Shown in pieces: positions 1 through 7,493 of a DNA stretch of 64,000 nt. Source of the DNA: Candidatus Gastranaerophilales bacterium (lineage in GTDB: Bacteria > Cyanobacteriota > Vampirovibrionia > Gastranaerophilales > Gastranaerophilaceae); NCBI GenBank assembly GCA_944323135.1, contig CALURI010000001.1:62001-126000 (forward strand). Reading direction: 5' to 3'. The notes under the pieces are model-generated. The model had not been told where the DNA came from, searched no databases, and saw nothing but the letters and a program-made list of their open reading frames with translations. Made by a program: the position numbers and the translations under genes. Position 1 is the stretch's first letter, and every line of letters starts with the position of its first letter.

Positions 1-72
1 ATTTTTAACCTACCTTTATATTTATATAAAGTATTTTTCAATAAAAAAATTTACTATTATATTAAGAAATAT

Positions 73-108
73 TAAAAAAAGAGCTTCGGTAATCGAAACT
101 CTTTTTTA
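73..108 (-). terminator. Rho-independent terminator after rplT
   Basis: A 9-bp stem (80-88 with 94-102, one mismatch) with a 5-base loop is followed on the minus strand by a run of Ts. It lies just downstream of the rplT stop. There is also a T run on the plus side, so it could work in both directions. Confidence 0.8.
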
Positions 109-132
109 TTTTACTTTTTTCAAAGCTTTTAA

Positions 133-483
133 TTATTTTGCAGCATTTGCTGCTTCAAAAACAACTGAAAATGCTTCAGGATCTCTAACTGCCATATCAG
201 CAAGCATTTTTCTGTTAACTGTAATATTAGCTTTTTTACAAGCATTAACAAATCTTGAATAGCTCATACCACGTTCTCTAACAGCCGCATTGATTCTTAC
301 AATCCACAAACGACGCATATTACGTTTTGTTGTACGTCTGTCTCTGTAAGCATATTTTAAAGCTTTCATAACAGCAATATTAGCAACTTTAAAAATTCTG
401 CTTCTTGCGCCAATAAAGCCTTTAGCTAATTTTAATATTTTTTTATGTCTTTTGCGTAATACATTACCACGTTTTACTCTCAT
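133..483 (-). CDS. rplT: 50S ribosomal protein L20
   Basis: L20 binds 23S rRNA early in assembly of the large ribosomal subunit and in many bacteria represses its own operon by binding the mRNA leader. The 116-residue product has the normal family length, a very basic N-terminal extension ([18 protein letters not shown]) and the conserved core with [11 protein letters not shown]. It lies 11 bases downstream of rpmI, the usual gene order, and is followed by a terminator. infC, which normally precedes this pair, is not adjacent: the next gene upstream is an unrelated metallo-hydrolase. Confidence 0.98.
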   Translation of the reverse strand: MRVKRGNVLRKRHKKILKLAKGFIGARSRIFKVANIAVMKALKYAYRDRRTTKRNMRRLWIVRINAAVRERGMSYSRFVNACKKANITVNRKMLADMAVRDPEAFSVVFEAANAAK

Positions 484-494
484 TTACCTGCCTC

Positions 495-704
495 CTATCT
501 TGCATACTTTCTGTAAGGTAACTCTTTTGAAATCAATTTGAAATGTGATTCAGAAATTGAAATCATTTTGAAAATTCTGCGTTTTCTTGAAGCAGATTTG
601 TGTTGAAGTAAGTGGCCTATACCAGCTTGTCTTCTGACAATTTTACCTGTTGCCGTAACTTTATAACGTTTAGCAGCAGACTTGTGTGTTTTCATTTTTG
701 GCAT
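495..704 (-). CDS. rpmI: 50S ribosomal protein L35
   Basis: Small basic ribosomal protein of the large subunit. The 69 residues begin MPKMKTHKSAAKRYKVTATGK, the family signature, and keep the central GHLLQHKSASRKRR segment. The start is supported by a GGAGG-type Shine-Dalgarno sequence a few bases upstream. It is the first gene of the rpmI-rplT operon and is preceded by its own promoter and a leader of about 120 bases. Confidence 0.97.
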   Translation of the reverse strand: MPKMKTHKSAAKRYKVTATGKIVRRQAGIGHLLQHKSASRKRRIFKMISISESHFKLISKELPYRKYAR

Positions 705-822
705 TTTGTCCTCCTTTGTATACCGCTTTTACACAACAATTACGTAAGATGTAATCGTTATATAAACGGCAGTTAGTGTACTTTAAAAAGCTTTTGGCAT
801 ACCAAAGCCATAAAACTTTTGC
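705..822 (-). promoter_or_regulatory. rpmI-rplT mRNA leader (possible L20 autoregulatory leader)
   Basis: Between the predicted transcription start (about 822) and rpmI lie about 118 untranslated bases with at least one hairpin: the arms at 790-797 and 802-808 pair with one bulge. In many bacteria L20 represses this operon by binding the leader. Location and structure fit that role, but I could not match the sequence to a known leader class. Confidence 0.4.
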
Positions 823-828
823 GTAACA

Positions 829-857
829 ATTATATTACGCTCATAATTTATTTGCAA
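829..857 (-). promoter_or_regulatory. Promoter of rpmI-rplT
   Basis: TTGCAA (852-857) and TATAAT (829-834) are separated by 17 bases on the minus strand, a near-consensus sigma-70-type promoter. A perfect inverted repeat GCGTAA/TTACGC (821-826 and 835-840) brackets the -10 box and could be an operator. Confidence 0.7.
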
Positions 858-875
858 GACTATTGTTAATTTTAA

Positions 876-1667
876 TTAATCAACTGTAATTCTTAGTCCT
901 GAATAAACTTCTTTCATTTTGACATATTCAGAAAGAACTATCTTGGAATTCAAATCACAACAATGGCAAGGATAAAAGTTTTTAATATTTAAATCTCTCA
1001 AATAAATACCAAGCTCTCTTATTTTATATTCAGTTTTATTATTAAGGAAAATTCCACCGATAAATGTCTCAATTCTCGTTTCTCCTGTAACTTTTTTAGC
1101 ATACTCTACAATATTAGGAATCCCCATATGAGAACAACCGACAACAAGAGTCAACCCATTTTCACCTTTGTATGCTAATGCTGTTTCATCTTTATATTTA
1201 TAATCAGTATTAAAATATTTAGGAATTTCACCAAGATATAAAAGTTTTGGTGTAATCCAGCGGGGTTCTCTTGTATATTCAACATCAAAAATATCACATA
1301 ACTTTTCTGATTCACCAGGGAAACCTATATTCTCAGCTTTTTCATTCAATTTAGGTTCAAAAGTATCAGGGTGAGTAATTATAGTTTTAAGATTTAAACT
1401 TATACCTGCCATTAACATTTTACGATATAATGATTCTAATCTTAACAAACCTCCTGTATGATCTTTATGGCCGTGTGAAAGAATTATTTCATTTACATCT
1501 GCAAGATCCAAACCGAGTTTATATGCATTTTTTATAAAAGCATCACTATAACCGCAATCAAATAAAACTTTATGATAGTTATTTTCAAGCAAAACAGAAA
1601 ATCCGGGCTCGCCGAGTAAAAAATAATTAGTTTTACAATAATTGTCTACAAGAACAGTTAAATCCAT
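876..1667 (-). CDS. Metallo-beta-lactamase-fold hydrolase
   Basis: Protein of about 263 residues with the MBL metal-binding signature SHGHKDHTGG near residue 65 and a later GCSHMG histidine motif. The layout resembles the subfamily often annotated as dihydropterin-ribofuranosyl-aminobenzene-phosphate synthase-like MBL proteins; the substrate cannot be told from sequence. I start it at ATG 1667 (MDLTVLVDN). A longer frame reaches back to 1742, but its first 25 codons contain a strong promoter (1687-1715), and a GAGGG ribosome site sits just before 1667. It lies downstream of nadE, with its own promoter inside the end of that gene's 3' region. Confidence 0.85.
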   Translation of the reverse strand: MDLTVLVDNYCKTNYFLLGEPGFSVLLENNYHKVLFDCGYSDAFIKNAYKLGLDLADVNEIILSHGHKDHTGGLLRLESLYRKMLMAGISLNLKTIITHPDTFEPKLNEKAENIGFPGESEKLCDIFDVEYTREPRWITPKLLYLGEIPKYFNTDYKYKDETALAYKGENGLTLVVGCSHMGIPNIVEYAKKVTGETRIETFIGGIFLNNKTEYKIRELGIYLRDLNIKNFYPCHCCDLNSKIVLSEYVKMKEVYSGLRITVD

Positions 1668-1686
1668 TAATCCCTCGTATACATGC

Positions 1687-1715
1687 ATTATAACAAATAA
1701 TATAAGAAATTGCAA
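1687..1715 (-). promoter_or_regulatory. Promoter of the MBL-fold hydrolase
   Basis: TTGCAA (1710-1715), 17 bases, TATAAT (1687-1692) on the minus strand. The predicted transcription start falls just upstream of the GAGGG site and ATG 1667, which decides the start codon of the downstream gene. Confidence 0.75.
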
Positions 1716-1738
1716 TATTAAGCAGTACTTAATTAATT

Positions 1739-3142
1739 TCAATAAAATCTTTGAACAACAGGCAAATTAACCCCATTACAAAATGAACGCTCAGTAAGTC
1801 TTACACCTAAACAGACTTGATGACGTTTAAATTGCATACGATATATCTTTTTAATTGTTTCATCAACAAGTGATTTATCATATTTGTTATATATTTCATC
1901 AAGAGGTTTATTTTCTTCTATATACATTTCAATAATATCATCCAAAACAGCATATTCAGGTAATCTATCCTGATCTTTTTGTCCAGGATGAAGCTCTGCT
2001 GAAGGTGCCTTATCAATAATCTCTTGAGGAATTATTTCTTTATCTCTGTTTATATAATTTGAAACTTTATAAACATTAGTCTTTGTTAAATCACAAATTA
2101 AATTAAAACCGCCTGCCAAATCTCCATATAATGTCCCAAATCCCATTGCACTTTCTGACTTGTTACCTGTTGATAAAAGAAGTCTGTTTTCACGATTTGA
2201 ATAAAACATTAAAATTAAAGCCCTTAATCTTGCCTGTAAATTTTCTTCCGCCAAATCATGTAATCTTTCACGGTTTTTCATAAATTCTTCAAACATTGGT
2301 GTAATAGGTTCTTTTACTGTTTTTATACTAATATTTTCGGCAAGTTTCAAACTGTCCGTAACACTGCCTTCTGATGAATACATACTTGGCATAAGAACAC
2401 CAAGGACATTATCAGCTCCAATCGCCTTTTGGGCAAGTACAGCTGTTAGAGCACTGTCTATCCCTCCTGATAAACCAAGAACTATCTTTTTAAACCCTGT
2501 ATTTTCACAATATTCTCTTAACGCAAATGTTGTAACATCAATAACTTGTGCTTCTATAGGTTCTTCGTAAAACTCTATAACTCTGGAAAAATCAACTGTA
2601 TCTATATCTTCCTTACATAAAGGCATTTGCATTACAAGTTTGTTATTAGAATTTTTTGCAAAACTCAAACCTGCAAAAACATTTTCATCAGCTGTACCTA
2701 AAGCGTTTATATAAATTAAATTACAATGAGTATTTATACTTTCAACAAATTCTTTATATGTATGCATTGCATAATATCTATTTTTGGCCAAAATATACAA
2801 ATCACAATCTACATCTTCCTCAAAAGTATCTGAAACATATACCTTTTGACCGCAAATATCAAAAAAACCATAATCAGAAACTTCTACTTCCCCATTTCGA
2901 ATTAAAATGTCGCCTATAATAATATTCTGTTTATAATTTTTATCAGCAACAGCTCTATATAGTTCTGCTTGTGCTGACATACAATTTTCGTCAAAAATTA
3001 AATCTTTACCGCCTAATTCTTCAACATCTATCTGCGGAAAAACTATCAAATCACAATCAGAATTTATATTTTTTATTATGTTATCTAAATTAAATTTAAA
3101 ATCTGCTGTTTTTAATCTTATTTGTGCAACTGTAATTTTCAT
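1739..3142 (-). CDS. nadE: NAD+ synthetase with a degenerate glutaminase domain
   Basis: Makes NAD+ by ATP-dependent amidation of nicotinic acid adenine dinucleotide, the last step of the pathway whose early enzymes nadB and nadC lie near 28-31 kb. The C-terminal half has the ATP-pyrophosphatase P-loop SGGIDS and the conserved KSESAMGFGTLYGD region. The N-terminal half is recognisably a nitrilase-type amidase domain but is short: the protein has 467 residues against about 550 for glutamine-dependent enzymes. The FPEL catalytic glutamate appears as Q37 (VFPQID), the Lys-containing KxxLP segment is missing, and the ICED cysteine aligns with S104. I infer that it uses free ammonia, or ammonia from a partner. 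Synthetase identity is secure; loss of glutaminase activity is inference. Confidence 0.9.
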   Translation of the reverse strand: MKITVAQIRLKTADFKFNLDNIIKNINSDCDLIVFPQIDVEELGGKDLIFDENCMSAQAELYRAVADKNYKQNIIIGDILIRNGEVEVSDYGFFDICGQKVYVSDTFEEDVDCDLYILAKNRYYAMHTYKEFVESINTHCNLIYINALGTADENVFAGLSFAKNSNNKLVMQMPLCKEDIDTVDFSRVIEFYEEPIEAQVIDVTTFALREYCENTGFKKIVLGLSGGIDSALTAVLAQKAIGADNVLGVLMPSMYSSEGSVTDSLKLAENISIKTVKEPITPMFEEFMKNRERLHDLAEENLQARLRALILMFYSNRENRLLLSTGNKSESAMGFGTLYGDLAGGFNLICDLTKTNVYKVSNYINRDKEIIPQEIIDKAPSAELHPGQKDQDRLPEYAVLDDIIEMYIEENKPLDEIYNKYDKSLVDETIKKIYRMQFKRHQVCLGVRLTERSFCNGVNLPVVQRFY

Positions 3143-3199
3143 AATTTTATCCTCAATGTAGTCTATTACATAATTTTTAATTATTTTTATTAAAATAAT

Positions 3200-4123
3200 C
3201 TATTCTAATTTCAAATAATTAACCTTTTCCCAACTCAAATCTAAATACTTAACCTTAGAATCTACAAGTTTTACTTGCGGCAATATCGACGGAATTCTTT
3301 CAATACGCTTATAAACATTTTCATCAATTTTGCCTATTCTTATATTAACAGTTTTAATTTTTACATATATATCATTCGGATTTCTAAAATCTATATATTC
3401 AACAGGTTCTTTCGAATAAGTTTCAACATACTTGCTTATTTTTTCAATTTCATGCAATCTTGTTAAATTCCACTTACGATAATCGTCTCCTTTGTTTCCG
3501 TAAGACAACACTTTAATAGTCTTATATTCCGGACTCAAAGGCAGATATTCATGTCCGATAAGCTGTCCGTCAGTTGTGAAAAATGCGACAGGAGAAACCT
3601 TTTCATCCGGTGCTATTGTTATAATCGGGATTCTTTCTTTTACTATAATCTGTAATCTTGCTGGGAATGCATAACGTCTTATATAAACATCTTCTATAGG
3701 CTTTAATTTTAACAATTCTTTCTTTATAGCATCAGTCCTTGCCATATAAATAGGAACATTAGGAACATTACTGTTTTTTAAAAGTACAAGAATCTTATGT
3801 GAAGGAACAATTTTATTATTAATAATTTCAACAGATCTACCGCCAACATAAGTAAAGGCATTTTTATCCATATACCAGCCCTTACATTTTAAACCGTAAA
3901 CTAAAAACATAATAAAAAACAAAGAAAGAAAAAATCGTACAAAAGCACGGAACCGTTCTTGCTTCATTCTTCCTTTACGCACAAGACGTTCACGGCGTTT
4001 TTTCTTCACAAGATGTTTTCCGTCAGGAATAGGTGGTTCGCCTGTTATTTCAACATTTTCAGAAAATTCATGATATTCAGTATATTCATTTTCTATATTA
4101 TGATTTTGTTCATCGTCTTGCAT
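3200..4123 (-). CDS. ftsQ: Cell-division protein FtsQ-like (POTRA domain)
   Basis: Bitopic membrane protein that links the early and late divisome. The 307 residues show a long polar, Lys/Arg-rich cytoplasmic N-terminus, one transmembrane helix at about residues 60-77 (FFLSLFFIMFLVYGL) and an outside region with the POTRA/FtsQ pattern (IEDVYIRRYAFPARLQIIVKERIP). It follows ddl directly, with adjacent stop and start, in the classical murC-murB-ddl-ftsQ order. ftsA and ftsZ do not follow; nadE does. Confidence 0.88.
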   Translation of the reverse strand: MQDDEQNHNIENEYTEYHEFSENVEITGEPPIPDGKHLVKKKRRERLVRKGRMKQERFRAFVRFFLSLFFIMFLVYGLKCKGWYMDKNAFTYVGGRSVEIINNKIVPSHKILVLLKNSNVPNVPIYMARTDAIKKELLKLKPIEDVYIRRYAFPARLQIIVKERIPIITIAPDEKVSPVAFFTTDGQLIGHEYLPLSPEYKTIKVLSYGNKGDDYRKWNLTRLHEIEKISKYVETYSKEPVEYIDFRNPNDIYVKIKTVNIRIGKIDENVYKRIERIPSILPQVKLVDSKVKYLDLSWEKVNYLKLE

Positions 4124-5074
4124 TTACTTATTCAATCCTGCACTATTTAAAATTAATTGTACCAAATTATCGTAGTTTATATCCATAGCAGCAGCCTGAG
4201 CAGGCAAATCGCTGACTGTTGTCATTCCTGGGCTTGTATTGATTTCCAATAAATAAGGAATATCATCTTTCATCATAAAATCTATTCTTGATACACTTCT
4301 GCAGCCTGCTGTTTCAAAAGCTTCAACTGCAGCTTTTTTTACAGATTTTGTAACCTCCGGTGAAAGATTAGCCGGACATATAAATTCTGACATCCCTTGA
4401 GTATATTTAGCTTCAAAATCATACCATTCAGTTTTTGGTCTAATTTCTAAAACTTCGGTTGCAAAAGCTTCTCCGTTACACTCTAAAACGCCTACCGTAA
4501 CGAAAAATCCATCAATAAACTCTTCAATTAAAACATCATCATTATATTTTAATGCTGTTTCATAAGCTGATTTCAAATCTTCTTTTCTGTCGACTTTTGT
4601 CATTCCGAAACTTGAACCCTCACTAACAGGCTTTACGAAAAGAGGATAAGTAAGATTTTTTGTTTTTTCGAATAAATCATCACCTTTTTTAACAAATGCT
4701 GATTTTGCCATAACGATTTTAGGATTTGTTGACAAAATTCTCTTTGTATATTCTTTATTCATACACAAAGAGCTGGACATAACGCCGCAACCTGTATAAG
4801 GAATTCTTAAAATTTCTAAAATCCCTTGAATACAACCATCTTCACCATATTTACCATGCAATGCATTAAAAGCGTAGTCATATTTTCCATCTTTTAATTT
4901 TATTGCAATATCTTTATCTACAACAACCATTTCGGCATTTTTATAACCAAGTCTTTGCAAAGCATCGTAACAACCCTTTCCGGATCTCATTGAAACTTCT
5001 GCTTCTGAAGACATTCCACCGCACAAAACAGCAATTTTTGCATTTTTATCTATATCAGCTTTAATTTCCTGCAT
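4124..5074 (-). CDS. ddl: D-alanine--D-alanine ligase
   Basis: ATP-grasp enzyme that joins two D-alanines for the peptidoglycan stem peptide. The 316 residues contain the N-terminal GGMSSEAEVSMRSG motif, the ATP-grasp lysine loop (PLFVKPVSEGSSFGM), and the C-terminal metal and substrate residues in RIDFMMKDDIPYLLEINTSPGMT. It overlaps the end of murB by 25 bases and abuts ftsQ, so it is translationally coupled within the cell-wall operon. Confidence 0.96.
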   Translation of the reverse strand: MQEIKADIDKNAKIAVLCGGMSSEAEVSMRSGKGCYDALQRLGYKNAEMVVVDKDIAIKLKDGKYDYAFNALHGKYGEDGCIQGILEILRIPYTGCGVMSSSLCMNKEYTKRILSTNPKIVMAKSAFVKKGDDLFEKTKNLTYPLFVKPVSEGSSFGMTKVDRKEDLKSAYETALKYNDDVLIEEFIDGFFVTVGVLECNGEAFATEVLEIRPKTEWYDFEAKYTQGMSEFICPANLSPEVTKSVKKAAVEAFETAGCRSVSRIDFMMKDDIPYLLEINTSPGMTTVSDLPAQAAAMDINYDNLVQLILNSAGLNK

Positions 5075-5964
5075 ATTTTAACCTCTTCTTCATTATTTCC
5101 GCCCAAATATCTGACCTCGGGCTTTAATTCTATATTAAACTTATCTTTTACTCGAGAATACATCTCATCCATTAATTTTAAAATATCTAAAGATGTTGCC
5201 TCGCCATCATTTATAATAAAATTAGCATGGTTTTCCCAAACATAAGCACCGCCTATTTTTAGTCCCTTAACACCGGCTTCATCCAAAAGACGACCTGCAG
5301 AATCCCCTTGAGGATTTCTAAATGTACTTCCGCAATTTGGCAAAGTTAAAGAAGGCTGTTTATTTTGTCTGAACGACAAATTTTCATTCATCTTTTCTTG
5401 GATTTTCTCTTTTGCAGAAGGACTTAAGACAAATTCAGCCTCCAAAACAGAATAAGGTTTTTTCTGACAAATTGATGTTCTGTAACTAAACTCCATATCA
5501 GAATTTGATAAAGAAATAATGCCTTTTTCAGGACAATAAACTTTAGCTAAAGCCAAAACATCTGCAATCATTTGTCCATGTGCTCCGGCATTCATAAAAA
5601 CCTCTCCGCCGACAGAACCTGGAAATGCAACCATAAATTCTAAACCGCTTAAGTTTTCTTCCAAAGCTAATTTAGACAACTTTGTTCCTCTTACGCCTGC
5701 ACCTGCAATTACTCTATTACCGTCAAATTTTATAGAATCAATTTTTTTTGTACAAATAACAGCACCGTCATAACCGTCAGATGATACCAAAATATTAGAA
5801 AAATTCCCGGCAACAAAAGCATTCGGTTCTTTTTTTACTATTTCAACAAATTCTTCAACCGATTCAGGGAAATACATTCTTGCAATTTTCCCGCCGATTT
5901 TAAAAGATGTCATTTTCTTTATATCGTAATCAGTTTCCAGCACCAATTGCCTCTTTTCCTGCAT
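5050..5964 (-). CDS. murB: UDP-N-acetylenolpyruvoylglucosamine reductase
   Basis: FAD-dependent reductase that forms UDP-MurNAc from the MurA product using NADPH. The 304 residues carry the FAD-binding segment (VAGNFSNILVSSDGY), the AFPGSVGGEVFMNAGAHG loop, the proton-donor serine in NCGSTFRNP and a C-terminal glutamate in LKPEVRYLG. The length and missing insertion suggest a type II (short) MurB. It overlaps murC by 35 bases and ddl by 25. Confidence 0.96.
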   Translation of the reverse strand: MQEKRQLVLETDYDIKKMTSFKIGGKIARMYFPESVEEFVEIVKKEPNAFVAGNFSNILVSSDGYDGAVICTKKIDSIKFDGNRVIAGAGVRGTKLSKLALEENLSGLEFMVAFPGSVGGEVFMNAGAHGQMIADVLALAKVYCPEKGIISLSNSDMEFSYRTSICQKKPYSVLEAEFVLSPSAKEKIQEKMNENLSFRQNKQPSLTLPNCGSTFRNPQGDSAGRLLDEAGVKGLKIGGAYVWENHANFIINDGEATSLDILKLMDEMYSRVKDKFNIELKPEVRYLGGNNEEEVKICRKLKLI

Positions 5965-7309
5965 TCAAAAGTTCTTTTGACAGATTTGTAATTGTACCTG
6001 CTCCCAAACCGATTACAACATCATCTTTTTTAAGTTCCGGATACATAGTTTTTGCAACATCAGCAATTGAACCTTTAATATACTCACATGGAATATCAAT
6101 GTGTTTTGATAAATCTTTTACAAAATTTTCCGAGTTTATCCCATCGATTACATCTTCCGATGCTGAATAAACATCAGTTACAACAACTTTATCCACTCCT
6201 GAGAATGCATCTAAAAATTCATTCCACAGATTTTTCAACCTTGTATATCTGTGAGGTTGGAATACGGCAATAATATGTTTATCCTGCATTCCTTCAGCAG
6301 ATGATAAAGTAGCTTTTATTTCAGTCGGATGATGCGCATAATCATCATAAACAGTAACTCCGTCAAATTCCGCAACTTTTTGAAATCTTCTGCCCATACC
6401 CGCAAATGTAGCAAAATGAGGCTTTACTAAATTGATATCAACACCTGCCTGATGCAAACTTGCAAGGACAGATAATGCATTATAAACATTATGTTTTCCG
6501 CGAAGAATTATAGTTAAATCCGTTAAAAATTCGCCTTTAAAATAAACATCAAACGTAGTGCAATCTGGTTTGAAATTAATATTACAAGCTGTATAATCAG
6601 CATCTGAAAGCCCAAATGTTAATGTTTTGTGACTATGAAGGCTCATCGTTGCATTACAATCTTTATTTACAAGAACAGTAGAGCTTTCCGGCATATTTGA
6701 AATAAATTTTTCAAAAGTGTCAAGAATTGATTTCAAACCATCCTTATAAAAATCCAGATGATCTGCTTCTAAATTGTTTATAACACAGACATTCGGGCAA
6801 TATTTTACAATAGTACCGTCACTTTCATCCAATTCTGCACAGAAAAATCTACCGTCTTGAGAATGCGCGTTTATTCCAAGTTCAGGAATAATACCGCCTA
6901 CAACATAAGATGGTTTTAATCCTGCTTTTTCAAGAACATAAGATGAAAGCCCGCTTGTAGTTGTTTTCCCGTGAGTGCCTGAATATCCGAGGAAGAATTT
7001 ACCACATCTTGAGATTTCAGCCAAAATATCCGAACGATGATAAACTGTGAGTCCTAACTCTCTTGCTCTAATCATTTCCGGATTATTTTCACGAATTGCG
7101 GTACTGGCTACCACAGTAGCATCATTAGGCACATTCTCAGCCTTTTGACCAATATAAACTTTTGCACCTAAATCTCTTAATTTTTGAATATATTTACTGT
7201 CAACAATATCAGAGCCTGACACTTCGCATCCGTTTTCCAACAAATACTTTGCCAAACCACTCATTCCGACACCGCCTATTGCGATGAAATAATATTTATC
7301 TTTTTTCAA
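5930..7309 (-). CDS. murC: UDP-N-acetylmuramate--L-alanine ligase
   Basis: Adds L-alanine to UDP-MurNAc in the cytoplasm. Visible motifs are the N-terminal glycine-rich UDP-binding loop (IAIGGVGMSGLAKYLLE), the ATP P-loop GTHGKTTTSG, the DESDGT stretch and the C-terminal YDDYAHHPTEI. I prefer a TTG start at 7309 because it follows an AAGGGA ribosome site by 7 bases. A longer frame from ATG 7360 contains a TATAAT box (7349-7354), so it is probably promoter rather than coding. First gene of murC-murB-ddl-ftsQ. Confidence 0.93.
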   Translation of the reverse strand: MKKDKYYFIAIGGVGMSGLAKYLLENGCEVSGSDIVDSKYIQKLRDLGAKVYIGQKAENVPNDATVVASTAIRENNPEMIRARELGLTVYHRSDILAEISRCGKFFLGYSGTHGKTTTSGLSSYVLEKAGLKPSYVVGGIIPELGINAHSQDGRFFCAELDESDGTIVKYCPNVCVINNLEADHLDFYKDGLKSILDTFEKFISNMPESSTVLVNKDCNATMSLHSHKTLTFGLSDADYTACNINFKPDCTTFDVYFKGEFLTDLTIILRGKHNVYNALSVLASLHQAGVDINLVKPHFATFAGMGRRFQKVAEFDGVTVYDDYAHHPTEIKATLSSAEGMQDKHIIAVFQPHRYTRLKNLWNEFLDAFSGVDKVVVTDVYSASEDVIDGINSENFVKDLSKHIDIPCEYIKGSIADVAKTMYPELKKDDVVIGLGAGTITNLSKELLNAGKEAIGAGN

Positions 7310-7436
7310 AACTCTATCCCTTATCTGTGTGTATATATTACATATTCTATTATAATACATAAATTCATATACGGGCGGAATTTTACTATTTGTAAAGAGA
7401 TTTATTCAAAAAACAATTACTTGTACTCTTTAAAGC

Positions 7437-7476
7437 AAAAACAGGTTAGAAAATAAAAATTTTCTAACCTGTTTTT
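7437..7476. terminator. Terminator after leuS
   Basis: A perfect 13-bp stem (7441-7453 with 7460-7472, loop TAAAAA) flanked by A and T runs ends leuS transcription on the minus strand, ahead of the murC promoter. It can form in either direction. Confidence 0.88.
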
Positions 7477-7493
7477 ACGAAATAATAAAATAT

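Noticed and set aside
876-1742. Longer start (1742) for the MBL hydrolase
   Set aside because: The extra 25 codons contain a consensus promoter; a ribosome site precedes 1667.
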